Shown here: positions 16,048-24,963 of the stretch, piece by piece
Layout: each line of letters starts with the position of its first letter
Position numbering within the stretch: the first letter of the stretch is position 1
Assembly: GCA_018396705.1 (NCBI GenBank)
Contig: JAGTQZ010000001.1
Coordinates: forward strand, 1 to 64,000
Direction of reading: 5' to 3'
DNA: 64,000 bases
DNA from: Candidatus Bathyarchaeota archaeon
GTDB taxonomy: Archaea; Thermoproteota; Bathyarchaeia; Bathyarchaeales; Bathycorpusculaceae
Notes under the pieces: model-generated
Databases searched by the model: none
What the model was told of the DNA's origin: nothing
What the model saw: only the letters and a program-made list of their open reading frames with translations
Made by a program: the position numbers and the translations under genes

Positions 16048-16485
16048 ATGGTTAGAGTTCTCTTGAGATTTCCAGAAAAAATAGTGAACCAGCCTATAAT
16101 TGCTCAAGTGTTACTTCAGCATCGGATAACCCTTAACATAATAGCGGCTCACGTAGATTTTCATGGAGGAAACGTCTTAATAGAAGTCCCGAAGGAGCAT
16201 GTGGAAAAAGCAGTAAATGCCTTTAAAGAAAGAGGAGTTTTTGTATCATTCCCAAAGCTGATAGAGGTTGACAAGGATAGATGCCTAAACTGTGGAGCAT
16301 GCTATTCATTATGCCCCGTTGGAGCAATAAGCATCGGAGAGGACTATTCCATATCCTTTGACAAGGAAAAATGCATAGGCAGTCCTTGTGGATTATGCGT
16401 TGACGCTTGTCCAGCCAGAGTTATAAAACTGACGAAGGAGCTGAACTTGTCAGTGTTGAGCGATGAAGAAAGGGGATCTAATTAA
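16048..16485 (+). CDS. NIL-domain 2[4Fe-4S] ferredoxin of homocysteine synthesis
   Basis: The N-terminal half (residues 1-70) is a NIL domain; the C-terminal half is a ferredoxin with CLNCGACYSLCP and the slightly expanded CIGSPCGLCVDACP clusters. It matches the MA1822 family, which supports the DUF39 sulfurtransferase, probably by supplying electrons for reductive sulfur transfer. It begins 4 bp after the DUF39 stop, with GGGAGG overlapping that gene's end as ribosome site, so the two are coupled. Confidence 0.88.
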   Translation: MVRVLLRFPEKIVNQPIIAQVLLQHRITLNIIAAHVDFHGGNVLIEVPKEHVEKAVNAFKERGVFVSFPKLIEVDKDRCLNCGACYSLCPVGAISIGEDYSISFDKEKCIGSPCGLCVDACPARVIKLTKELNLSVLSDEERGSN

Positions 16486-17167
16486 AAGAAGATTTCAGCT
16501 AAAGGAAACAGTGTGTACTATTATATCGGATCAAATAATGGCGGTGAATGCTGCAATCGCATCAATCATAAAAAACAGGAGAATTGTTGAGTCCTACGTG
16601 AGAAACAACCCTATTTTTCTTTATTCGCTGAAGCCTGTTCACGTTGAAGATGGACCAGAGGTGGTTAAGCGGATGGCGGAGGTTGCGGAGAAGGCGAACG
16701 TTGGACCTATGGCTGCGGTTGCGGGAGTATTAGCGGATCTAGCGGTGGAAGAAATGATTAAAACGGGATGCAATGTAGCGGTTGTTGAAAACGGAGGAGA
16801 AATCTCAGCGATTTCAAATACCCCCATCGACACTGCTCTACTTGCGGGGGATCATGTCCTCTCGAAGAGTTTTGGCTTTAGATTGACCGAGTTTCCAATA
16901 GGGGTTGCCACCAGCTCCGGGCTTTTCAGTCACGCATTAAGCTTTGGACAAGCTGAGGCAGTAACAATATTCGCAATAAACGCTGGACTCGCTGACGCTG
17001 TTGCAACGGCTATATGCAACGTAATAAAGGGAGATGACTACCGACAGGTGGCTGAGAATGGAGTGAAGAAAGCTTTAGGCATAGACGGAGTTAAAGGAGC
17101 CATAGTGATTTACAGAAACTACATAAGCATGGGTGGACGGATTCCCGAATTAATAAAGATAAGGTAA
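16463..17167 (+). CDS. UPF0280 family protein (COG2122), homocysteine-pathway partner
   Basis: A 234-residue protein of the UPF0280/COG2122 family, distantly ApbE-like. Conserved pieces are VGPMAAVAGVLADLAVE, NVAVVENGGEIS and GVATSSGLFSHALSFGQAEAVTIFA. Its precise chemistry is not settled, but family members are genetically and positionally linked to the DUF39/NIL homocysteine route. The ATG at 16463 overlaps the ferredoxin gene by 23 bp. It ends 2 bp from the converging aspartokinase gene, leaving no room for separate terminators. Confidence 0.85.
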   Translation: MKKGDLIKRRFQLKETVCTIISDQIMAVNAAIASIIKNRRIVESYVRNNPIFLYSLKPVHVEDGPEVVKRMAEVAEKANVGPMAAVAGVLADLAVEEMIKTGCNVAVVENGGEISAISNTPIDTALLAGDHVLSKSFGFRLTEFPIGVATSSGLFSHALSFGQAEAVTIFAINAGLADAVATAICNVIKGDDYRQVAENGVKKALGIDGVKGAIVIYRNYISMGGRIPELIKIR

Positions 17168-17169
17168 GC

Positions 17170-18576
17170 TTAATTTTCTCCCAGTTTAAATTCTTCGTGG
17201 ATTGCTTGCACGGCAGCCGGGCCGTCTGTTTCTTTAACGACAAACGATATATTTAGCTCGGAGGATCCTTGAGCAATCATTCTCACGTTAATGCCTCTAC
17301 GCGCGACCGCCGTGAATATTCTAGAAGCTATACCTGGGGTGTTCCGCATTCCCGCGCCGACAACCGATATCACGCATACATCATCTTCAGCGTTTATTTC
17401 CCTGATAGGTCCCCCTCCGAGAAGGGCTAATTCTAAGGCATTAACAGCCTTTTCTAAAGCATTTCTGCGAACAATGAGGGATATATTAGCCTCAGAGGCA
17501 CCTTGTGAAATCATAAGAATGTTGATCCTGTTTTTACCGAGAACTTCAAAGACTTTGGCTGCCGTTCCAGGGGCTCCCACCATGCCAGCACCACTGATGT
17601 TTATTAATGCAACATCTTTAAGTAACGTTACTGCCTTAACAGTGGTTCCGGGTTTAGACTTTACTTCTCTAATGAGGATTGTTTCAGGACCCCCGGGGTT
17701 AAAGATGTTCTTTATTCTGACTATTGTATCTCTGTCCATGATGGGCTCTAAAGCCCTTGGATGCATAGCCTTGGCCCCGAAAACAGCCATCTCTAAAGCC
17801 TCTTTAAAGGAAATTTCAGGCAAGGTTTTCGCGTTTGGCACTATTTTCGGGTCGGAAGTCATTAGTCCGTCTACGTCTGTCCATATCCAAATCTCTTCAG
17901 CTTCTAAGGCAGCGCCTATTATGGTGGCGGTGTAGTCTGAGCCTCCGCGGCCCAAAGTGGTTGTAACACCATCCTGAGTGGCGGCTATGAAACCGGTTAC
18001 TACGGGAACCATGCCCCTTTGTAGAATTGGTTCCAAGCGCTCCTTAACTTGAAGCTGAGTAACCTTCATCAGCGGATTAGCCTCACCAAAATTGTCATCG
18101 GTGACTATGCCGGCTTCTGCCCCTGTTAGGAAACATGCGTTCAGTCCAATATCCTTTAGGGCGCCATATACTATTGGGGCAGAGAGCCTTTCGCCAAAAG
18201 ATAGAATGTAATCTCTAGATCTTGGCGTAAGCTCGCCCACATACACTATTCCAGTCAAAACTTTTTCAAGCTCTTCTAGCGTAGCTGCAATCGTCACTTG
18301 AACTTCCTTTAGTATGAAAGCATTGGATATGGCTTCCTCGGCAACCTTTAGATGCCTATCTAAAAGATTCTGTTTGAACTGGTGGATAAAGCCTTTGTCA
18401 CGTTTCTCAGCTTGTTCAGCAGCTTCAATAAGTTTTTCGGTTATGCCGTCAAGAGCGGAGACGACAGCGACAACTTGACGTCCCATGTTTATGTTCGAGG
18501 CTATCAGCTTTGCTATTCTGTGGATGTTTAATCCAGTGGCTACGGAGGTTCCTCCAAACTTCATTACTATTCTCAT
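17170..18576 (-). CDS. lysC: Aspartokinase (threonine-operon copy)
   Basis: Phosphorylates aspartate, the entry to the aspartate family. It has the N-terminal MKFGGTSVATG motif, SFGERLSAPIV, the TTLGRGGSDYTA segment and DVDGLMTSDPKIVP, with two C-terminal ACT regulatory domains (NISGAGMVGAPGTAAKVF and SVVGAGMRNTPGIASRIF). At about 468 residues it is full length. I prefer ATG 18576, with AGGTGA 5 nt upstream, to a GTG at 18585. It is the third gene of a thrC-hom-ask operon, 13 bp after hom. A second aspartokinase lies in the lysine operon at 59733, so this one is probably tuned to threonine, an inference from location only. Confidence 0.92.
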   Translation of the reverse strand: MRIVMKFGGTSVATGLNIHRIAKLIASNINMGRQVVAVVSALDGITEKLIEAAEQAEKRDKGFIHQFKQNLLDRHLKVAEEAISNAFILKEVQVTIAATLEELEKVLTGIVYVGELTPRSRDYILSFGERLSAPIVYGALKDIGLNACFLTGAEAGIVTDDNFGEANPLMKVTQLQVKERLEPILQRGMVPVVTGFIAATQDGVTTTLGRGGSDYTATIIGAALEAEEIWIWTDVDGLMTSDPKIVPNAKTLPEISFKEALEMAVFGAKAMHPRALEPIMDRDTIVRIKNIFNPGGPETILIREVKSKPGTTVKAVTLLKDVALINISGAGMVGAPGTAAKVFEVLGKNRINILMISQGASEANISLIVRRNALEKAVNALELALLGGGPIREINAEDDVCVISVVGAGMRNTPGIASRIFTAVARRGINVRMIAQGSSELNISFVVKETDGPAAVQAIHEEFKLGEN

Positions 18577-18589
18577 CAAAGTCACCTAA

Positions 18590-19615
18590 TTATGCAAGCA
18601 ATTTTGCAGCAAGCTCTTGCTTTATATCTAGAAGGTCCCGCAATATAGCACTGGCGGTTTCAACTCCACCAGCGCCTCGCCCAATGATGGTCTGTTCGCC
18701 TGCAAATTCTGAATAGAAAGTCACCGCGTTAAGAGTTCCGCTGACGGATAAGGGGCTGGTTTTAGGGATTTTCTCCGGTTTAACCTCTAACTTTCCGTTA
18801 ACTGAGCCTATTAACTTAATTGTGCAATTGTCCTTTGCAGCGTCTTCAATATGTTTCATGGAAATGCCTCGAATGCCTTTAATGTTTACGTCTTTTAACG
18901 TAACTTTTTTGTTCATAACCCAGTTAGCTAAAATCACAAGCTTACATGCAGCGTCTATTCCGTCAACATCCATGGATGGGTCAGCCTCAGCATAGCCAAG
19001 CTGTCTAGCCTTCTGAAGAGCCTCTTCAAAGGGAATGCGCCGCTCAGTCATTTCTGTCAGTATATAATTTGTTGTCCCGTTAAGAATGCCCTTTAACGAT
19101 AGAATCTTGTCACCGTATAAACATCTTTTGGCGAATTCAAGTATCGGAGTCCCAGCGCCCACGGAGCCGCTGAACCTAAAATAAACTTGATTATGTTCAG
19201 CCAGTTCTGTAAGAGCGGGCAAGGCTAAAGCTAACGGCCCCTTATTTGAAGTTACAACATTTTTACCAGCCTTAAAAGCGCTTTTTATGTATGAAAGAGC
19301 TGGCTCTCCATCCTTGATGTTGGTTGGTGAAACCTCGACGAGAGCCTCAGCGTCCAAGGACTCAATTAGGTCTAAGATGGGTATCCCCAATTTTCCGTAC
19401 GCTTCATCAGCAGCTACAGTGCCCTTCTCCGCTTTTACTGATAACATCCTTTGCAAGTCTAAACCCTTCAGGTTTACGGCAACACCGCCTTTATCGGCAA
19501 TAGCGACAACTCTTGGCCGAAATCCATAGACATTAGATAGTTCCAACTCGCGTTTAATGAAGAGTTTGGCAAGACTTTGCCCGACAACACCGAACCCGAC
19601 AAGAATTATGCGCAC
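18590..19615 (-). CDS. hom: Homoserine dehydrogenase
   Basis: Reduces aspartate semialdehyde to homoserine. It shows the N-terminal Rossmann motif ILVGFGVVGQSLAKLF, the VTSNKGPLA segment, the catalytic block with LKGILNGTTNYILTEM, and QLGYAEADPSMDVDGIDAACKLVILA. No C-terminal ACT domain is present (about 340 residues), the usual short archaeal form. I selected GTG 19615 because GGAGG lies 8 nt upstream; a TTG at 19636 would add seven residues not conserved in the family. It lies in the same operon as thrC (upstream) and ask (downstream). Confidence 0.92.
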   Translation of the reverse strand: MRIILVGFGVVGQSLAKLFIKRELELSNVYGFRPRVVAIADKGGVAVNLKGLDLQRMLSVKAEKGTVAADEAYGKLGIPILDLIESLDAEALVEVSPTNIKDGEPALSYIKSAFKAGKNVVTSNKGPLALALPALTELAEHNQVYFRFSGSVGAGTPILEFAKRCLYGDKILSLKGILNGTTNYILTEMTERRIPFEEALQKARQLGYAEADPSMDVDGIDAACKLVILANWVMNKKVTLKDVNIKGIRGISMKHIEDAAKDNCTIKLIGSVNGKLEVKPEKIPKTSPLSVSGTLNAVTFYSEFAGEQTIIGRGAGGVETASAILRDLLDIKQELAAKLLA

Positions 19616-19637
19616 ATCTAAAGCCTCCAACGGCAAC

Positions 19638-20873
19638 TTATGTTAATTGTACAGTTAATCCCAATAGCTTTTCGATTGCGCTTAATTCAGCATCAACCTC
19701 GTATGGTTTCTCAAAAGTCTTTACAACAACCTCTGGATCCTTAAGGCCATGTCCCGTCGTAACGCAGACAACGACTTCATCCTTATCTATTTCTCCCCCC
19801 TCAACAAGCTTTTTTAGTCCAGCTATTGACGCCGCGCTTGCTGGCTCTACGAATATGCCTTCGGATCTGGCAAGCATTTTTTGGGCTTCTAGAATCTCGT
19901 GATCGCTAACTGTTTCAGCGGTTCCTTTTGATTCTCTTATGGCGCGTAAAGCCTTTTTCCAGCTTACGGGCGCCCCTATTCTTATAGCGGTAGCTACTGT
20001 TTCTGGTTTCTCGACTGGAACAATTTTATCTACTCCCGTTTTAACGGCTTTCGCTATCGGAGCGGCGCCCTCAGCTTGAATACCTATCATTCGCGGAAGC
20101 TTATTTATCAATCCAAGTTCGTAAAATTCGGTGAACCCCTTCCATATAGCGCTTATGTTTCCAGCGTTGCCAACTGGCAGTACAACAGCATCCGGGGCCT
20201 CTCGGTTCAGTTGGTCGCAAATTTCATAAGCAATTGTCTTCTGTCCCTCTATTCTGAAGGGGTTAATGGAGTTTAGCAAGTATATCTCCCTATGTTCTTC
20301 TGAGAGCTTCAAAACCATCTCCAAGGCTTTGTCAAAGTTGCCTCGAATTTGTACAACTTTCGCTCCGTACGCTATTGCTTGAGCTAATTTCCCAAAAGCG
20401 ATGGCGCCGGAGGGTATCAGTATTATGCAAGATAACCCTGCCTTTGCGGCGTAAGCAGCCAATGACGCAGACGTGTTGCCTGTTGATGCGCAAGCAACCA
20501 TTTTAACCCCAAGCTCCACGGCCTTAGTTACGCCGACAGTCATCCCTCTATCCTTGAAAGATCCGGTGGGATTTTCTCCCTCGTTCTTAACGTATAGAGT
20601 TTCTAGTCCCAAGATTTTTCCTAGACGGTGGCATGAATAAAGGGAAGTGCCCCCTTCGTTGAGTGAGATAACATTTGAGAAATAGCGGATTGGCATAAAA
20701 TCGCGGTAACGCCAAACCGACAAGGGTAAGCTTTGCCAATTACTTTTTTCAAGCTTCTCTTTGAGAAAGGAGTAATCATATCTTATTTCGAGAATGTCGC
20801 CGCATTTCGCACAATTGTAAATTACTTTTTCTATATCGTATTGGTCATTACAGTTAATGCATACTTGGTACAT
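19638..20873 (-). CDS. thrC: Threonine synthase
   Basis: Converts O-phosphohomoserine to threonine using pyridoxal phosphate. The first 35 residues hold a zinc-ribbon-like motif (CINCxxxY, then CAKCGD), as in archaeal ThrC. The PLP lysine is in NPTGSFKDRGMTVG, the phosphate loop is in LPVGNAGNISAIWKG and the Ser-Thr-Gly block is ACASTGNTSASLAAYAAKAG. The length of 411 is normal. It is the first gene of the minus-strand threonine operon. I see no homoserine kinase in this window, so the preceding step must be encoded elsewhere. Confidence 0.93.
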   Translation of the reverse strand: MYQVCINCNDQYDIEKVIYNCAKCGDILEIRYDYSFLKEKLEKSNWQSLPLSVWRYRDFMPIRYFSNVISLNEGGTSLYSCHRLGKILGLETLYVKNEGENPTGSFKDRGMTVGVTKAVELGVKMVACASTGNTSASLAAYAAKAGLSCIILIPSGAIAFGKLAQAIAYGAKVVQIRGNFDKALEMVLKLSEEHREIYLLNSINPFRIEGQKTIAYEICDQLNREAPDAVVLPVGNAGNISAIWKGFTEFYELGLINKLPRMIGIQAEGAAPIAKAVKTGVDKIVPVEKPETVATAIRIGAPVSWKKALRAIRESKGTAETVSDHEILEAQKMLARSEGIFVEPASAASIAGLKKLVEGGEIDKDEVVVCVTTGHGLKDPEVVVKTFEKPYEVDAELSAIEKLLGLTVQLT

Positions 20874-21073
20874 TAATCGTCATGCTCCAGCAAAGTAACA
20901 CCCTTCCCGGCTTTATATAAAAGGTTTCTGCAATTGCACTCGCAAAGTTGAAACACTTTGCGTAGGGCTTCAACCTTAGTCAAAAATTAGAGGGGAAATT
21001 GTTATTGGCCTATGTAAAATCGAATAGGAGGGAAGTGAAAATAAAACCATCACATTATTTATTTTACGGGCTT

Positions 21074-22012
21074 TTATACAACCAGCTGAATTATTATAAG
21101 TATGACGATCAGTATCACTAGTATCTTTAAGGCTTTGCTGTTGAATCTTTGGGCTTCTTCAGCTTTTTTGGCGTCCACAAGCTTCATGATATAGACTGAC
21201 ACAGAGAGGTTGTAGAGAAAGATGGCGTAAACAGAAATCATCATTCTATCCGCCAATGTCAAGTAGCCTATGGGTGGTATACCACTAAGTAGTGAAAGGT
21301 GAAACGCTGAAGCAGACATCAAAGTTGAAACCGCCAAGCCTATCCGCTGCCCGAAGTTCTGTGGAGAAATGAAGAACGTTAAAAGCGATATGGTTGTTAT
21401 AACCGATATTGGCAGCACGCTTTTAACAAAAGCTGAGAACACTGGCCGCTTTAGGTATAAGATAAAGACAAACCTCGAATAGGTTTCATCGCCATAAGAG
21501 TGCTCCACAACCATCTGTTCAAAGCCGCCTATCTCCCAACCAGCAACATTAACCGTCTCGTCCACGGCTGACTCCGAGTCTGGCCTAAAAATCAGAAGTG
21601 AAGCATTACGACTCTTATGCTCAAGTTCAATGGTAAGCATGTGAGTTTCAAATGGATATCGAGTGAAGTCAAAGGTTTTCATGAACTCTCCTCTTATGCG
21701 ATATTCAACACGGTTTTCCTCTTCAGCAACCGTTTCCGGCGTTTTTGTTGGAGCACCGTTAACGATTTCAAACTCTTTCACTTCAGCTGAACTAATTTCT
21801 GAGGAATTAAATTTGAACCATAGATAAAAGTCTAGGCGGTAACTGCTGGCGGTTAAGTCAATTTTTTCTACATTTATAAGCCAGATACCCACGTGAACCT
21901 CTGTACGGTTTTGGTTTGCGGTAGCCTGTTGCGCTCCAACTCTTCCACAAAACAGTAGCGTAAAGGCGAAAGCTGAAAGTAAGGCAATTATAATCAAACT
22001 TTTCAGTCGCAT
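21074..22012 (-). CDS. Pentameric ligand-gated ion channel (Cys-loop receptor superfamily), archaeal
   Basis: 312 residues with a signal peptide (residues 1-27), an extracellular beta-sandwich of about 180 residues and four membrane helices. The sandwich contains VGIWLINVEKIDLTASSYRLDFYLWFKF and the Pro-loop FDFTRYPFETHMLTIELE (no Cys pair, as in GLIC/ELIC-type prokaryotic channels). M1 starts near SVLPISVITTISLLTFF, M2 is RIGLAVSTLMSASAFHLSLL, M3 is DRMMISVYAIFLYNLSVSV, and M4 is the terminal hydrophobic run. The fold assignment is strong; ligand and ion selectivity cannot be read from the sequence. Members are uncommon in archaea. It is a single-gene unit between thrC and metE on the same strand. 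Confidence 0.88.
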   Translation of the reverse strand: MRLKSLIIIALLSAFAFTLLFCGRVGAQQATANQNRTEVHVGIWLINVEKIDLTASSYRLDFYLWFKFNSSEISSAEVKEFEIVNGAPTKTPETVAEEENRVEYRIRGEFMKTFDFTRYPFETHMLTIELEHKSRNASLLIFRPDSESAVDETVNVAGWEIGGFEQMVVEHSYGDETYSRFVFILYLKRPVFSAFVKSVLPISVITTISLLTFFISPQNFGQRIGLAVSTLMSASAFHLSLLSGIPPIGYLTLADRMMISVYAIFLYNLSVSVYIMKLVDAKKAEEAQRFNSKALKILVILIVILIIIQLVV

Positions 22013-22071
22013 GATCGCCCCCCATCGGAAATCTCCGCCTTTAAAAACTCTGATATTTAAGTTTTGCCAAC

Positions 22072-23118
22072 CTAATTTTCGCGAAAGAATGACTGAACAG
22101 CTTTCACAGCATTAACGGTTCTCTTCAAAACCAATTGAGCTGCTTCTTGAGTTGGCCACCCGCCTAATCCGCAATCCGGTCCAGTGAAGGTTAATCTTTC
22201 TCCAAACTTCTCCTTCGCACTTTTAAATCGTCTTTTTATGGTTTCTTCGTCTTCCACAATTTGCCATATTTGCGGTTCTTTAACTCCCATCTCGTAAAGC
22301 TCAGCCAAGATAGCGTCTATATCTGTTCTAGACACACCTACCCGAATTTGTTTATCCGCTTTTTCCAACATGCTTTTTGATACGGCTTCCAAATTTTTAG
22401 GAGAGGCAGCGCATTCCACCGAAACCACGTCCAAGTTTTTAACCCCAAGAAGTTCAGCAATCCTCGCCGTGGAGTGGAGGTGGATTTGTTTTGTTGCTCC
22501 GCTGAAGCTGAAGGCTTTCTCAAAAACTTCCAAAACCACATCTTTCGCAGCCGCCACGTCCTGAAACCCGAAACTGGGCTCATCCAAAGAAACCACTTCA
22601 GTTTTAACATGTTTAGAGTTTAAAAGCGAATTAACAGCAAACCTTCGCACAGTCTCAGCAAACATCAATAAGACATCCGTATAAGCAGCAGTTCCAACCT
22701 CTTTAATGTAAAGCTCAAATGGACCCGTTACACAGACACGAAGGGCGATTCTTTCTATACCCAGCTCCTCGCACAATTTCTTTGCTTCGCTGTTAATGAC
22801 ATAAAGTTCCGGGATGACTGCTTCTTCCTTTTCAACAATATACGTGCCTTTTTCCATGGCTCTATGAATTGACTCAATAAACTGCCGGTGTATATCATAA
22901 TGCTGTGGATAATTAACAACGTCTAAGCCTGCTTCGCATTTCATCTTGAAAGAAGCCTTAACCACGGTATAGAAGTTCCTAAACAAGAATTCATCATCTG
23001 TTAAGGCTCCACCCTCAATCACTCGATCTCTTGCCATGGCATAAGCTTTCTCAAAGTTTTTCCGCTCAACAAACTGAGGCAAGGGGAAACTTCCTATGTC
23101 ATCAACCAACGTTTGCAT
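22072..23118 (-). CDS. metE: Archaeal short-form methionine synthase (MetE C-terminal domain type)
   Basis: Methylates homocysteine to methionine. About 348 residues correspond to the catalytic barrel of MetE without the N-terminal half, as in archaea that use methylcobalamin or a corrinoid protein as donor. Zinc-site candidates are H in QIHLHSTARIAELL, C in VSVECAASPKN and C in FTGPDCGLGGWPT. DEPSFGF is the substrate-site block. I chose ATG 23118 because the family begins near TLVDDIGSFPLP and a TATA-like run (about 23146-23155) lies some 30 bp before it; ATG 23172 would add 18 hydrophobic, non-conserved residues. With the homocysteine operon at 14.5 kb it completes methionine synthesis. Confidence 0.85.
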   Translation of the reverse strand: MQTLVDDIGSFPLPQFVERKNFEKAYAMARDRVIEGGALTDDEFLFRNFYTVVKASFKMKCEAGLDVVNYPQHYDIHRQFIESIHRAMEKGTYIVEKEEAVIPELYVINSEAKKLCEELGIERIALRVCVTGPFELYIKEVGTAAYTDVLLMFAETVRRFAVNSLLNSKHVKTEVVSLDEPSFGFQDVAAAKDVVLEVFEKAFSFSGATKQIHLHSTARIAELLGVKNLDVVSVECAASPKNLEAVSKSMLEKADKQIRVGVSRTDIDAILAELYEMGVKEPQIWQIVEDEETIKRRFKSAKEKFGERLTFTGPDCGLGGWPTQEAAQLVLKRTVNAVKAVQSFFREN

Positions 23119-23216
23119 GGAAAAAATTAGGAAGGCGTACAATAATAAAGTTACCTTATCACGTTTTCGCATGAGGCTCGCGCAACATATATAAGCGCGT
23201 TTTTATTGCTTGGAAC

Positions 23217-24194
23217 ATGAGGATAAAAATGCTAAGCCTTTGGAAGTTACGCCTATCAATGGTGGCCGCTTTGGCCATAATCTTCACTTTGTCGACGCTT
23301 GTACTGGCTATTATTTTGAGTCTCCTTCAAGTTGGCTTAATCTATATTGGGATATTTGTCGTGGCCTTCAACATTCTCCAGTGGCTTATAGCACCATACG
23401 CCATTGACACCTTATACCGAGTAAAAGAAATACCTGAAAACAAAAATCCAAAGCTTCACGCAATAGTGGAAAACTTAAGCAAAAAAAGTGGCATTAAAAA
23501 ACCGAAGCTTATGTTAGCTCGTATCCCGATACCAAACGCTTTCGCATATGGCTCACCTATAGCCGGAAATCGCGTGGCGGTCACTGAAGGCTTGCTGGAG
23601 ACTTTAAATGAAGGCGAAGTTGAGGCAGTTATAGGCCACGAACTTGGCCACTTAAAGCATCGAGACGTCCAAGTTATGATGATTGTTTCACTTCTACCTG
23701 CCTTATTCTATTATGTAGGCTACATGATAATGGTTTCCTCCATGTATAGCAGAAACCGAAGAGAAGAGAGTGGTGGAATGACGTTACTAGGCATGGTTCT
23801 TGTCGCCTTCTCGCTTTTCTTAACATATGTTTGCGTCTCCTTCCTAAGTCGTGTCCGTGAATATTACGCTGACAGACACAGTGCCACCATAGTTGAAGAC
23901 GGCGCACAGAAACTTTCCCTAGGACTAGCAAAAATAGTACGTACAACCAAGAACTTGAGAAGAACTAGAAAAGAAACACAACATCTCAACGCCTTTAAAG
24001 CCCTGTTTATAGCAGATCCGGACAGAGCGGAAGCAGAGTCTATGACGCTTTCAACTTTGGCGTCTACCAGCGACCAGAAATTGGTAGAGGAAATATTATC
24101 TCAAAAGTTAACATGGATTGACAAAATAAACGAAATCTTCTCAACCCACCCCCACGTAGTTAAAAGAATCAAAGCATTACAACAATCAAGTTAG
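23217..24194 (+). CDS. htpX: HtpX-like membrane zinc metalloprotease
   Basis: M48 family protease for quality control of membrane proteins. Two N-terminal membrane helices (about residues 15-70) precede the catalytic domain; the HELGH zinc motif in VIGHELGHLKHRD is followed by two more hydrophobic helices and the third ligand region REYYADRHSA. The length of 325 is typical. It is divergent from metE, with about 100 bp between start codons that must hold both promoters. Confidence 0.93.
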   Translation: MRIKMLSLWKLRLSMVAALAIIFTLSTLVLAIILSLLQVGLIYIGIFVVAFNILQWLIAPYAIDTLYRVKEIPENKNPKLHAIVENLSKKSGIKKPKLMLARIPIPNAFAYGSPIAGNRVAVTEGLLETLNEGEVEAVIGHELGHLKHRDVQVMMIVSLLPALFYYVGYMIMVSSMYSRNRREESGGMTLLGMVLVAFSLFLTYVCVSFLSRVREYYADRHSATIVEDGAQKLSLGLAKIVRTTKNLRRTRKETQHLNAFKALFIADPDRAEAESMTLSTLASTSDQKLVEEILSQKLTWIDKINEIFSTHPHVVKRIKALQQSS

Positions 24195-24267
24195 ACTTTG
24201 CTTCTAAAGGGGAAATTCCTTAAATAATCACAGCATAAAACTACTAAACATTTTATGAGGCGGTTGA

Positions 24268-24963
24268 ATGAGGCAAACTCCACAAATAATCGCGAATGCT
24301 GTTAAAGAAGGAAGAAAGCACCTCTATGAAACAGAGGCGAAAACAATATGCATGGAATATGACATACCTGTAACAGCTTTTAAACTAGCCGAAAGCGAAG
24401 CCGAAGCCGTTAAAGCCGCAGAGGAAATAGGCTTCCCGGTTGTTTTGAAAATAGTTTCACCCGATATAATTCACAAGTCAGACGTCGGCGGAGTAATGTT
24501 AAACTTAAAAAACGCCAAAGAAGTTAAAACTGCCTACAAACGGATAATGGAAAACGTTAAAAAACATAAAAGAGATGCAAAAATAATTGGCGTAATAGTC
24601 CAAGAAATGGCTCCACCATCAACGGAAGTCATCGTCGGCGCCATAAAAGATCTCCAGTTTGGCCCAACCTTAATGTTTGGGCTTGGAGGTGTTTTTGTTG
24701 AAATCCTGAAAGATGTTACCTTCAGAGTGGTACCAATAACCGAAGAAGAAGCCCGCGAGATGCTGACCGAAATAAAGGCCTATCCACTCCTTAAGGGTTA
24801 TAGAAACCTGCCACCAGCAGACACTGAAGCGATAGTTAAAATTTTGCTAAACACTTCAAGGCTTGTAACGGAGCATCTGGAAATTAAAGAACTGGACTTA
24901 AACCCCGTAATGGTTTATGAGAAAGGCGCAAAAACGGTTGACGCAAGGATTATCCTTGAATAA
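24268..24963 (+). CDS. Acetate/acyl-CoA ligase (ADP-forming), beta (ATP-grasp) subunit
   Basis: 231 residues of the ATP-grasp subunit of ADP-forming acyl-CoA synthetase, which makes ATP from acyl-CoA during peptide or sugar fermentation. Motifs are AAEEIGFPVVLKIVSPDIIHKSDVGGV, the IVQEMAPPSTEVIVGAIKDLQFGPTLMFGLGG block and the C-terminal ELDLNPVMV. The alpha subunit is not in this window. The Thg1-like gene that follows overlaps its last codons. Confidence 0.9.
   Translation: MRQTPQIIANAVKEGRKHLYETEAKTICMEYDIPVTAFKLAESEAEAVKAAEEIGFPVVLKIVSPDIIHKSDVGGVMLNLKNAKEVKTAYKRIMENVKKHKRDAKIIGVIVQEMAPPSTEVIVGAIKDLQFGPTLMFGLGGVFVEILKDVTFRVVPITEEEAREMLTEIKAYPLLKGYRNLPPADTEAIVKILLNTSRLVTEHLEIKELDLNPVMVYEKGAKTVDARIILE

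Noticed and set aside
17291-17935. A plus-strand frame of 214 codons inside aspartokinase
   Set aside because: It is antisense to conserved ACT and kinase sequence and has no motif of its own.
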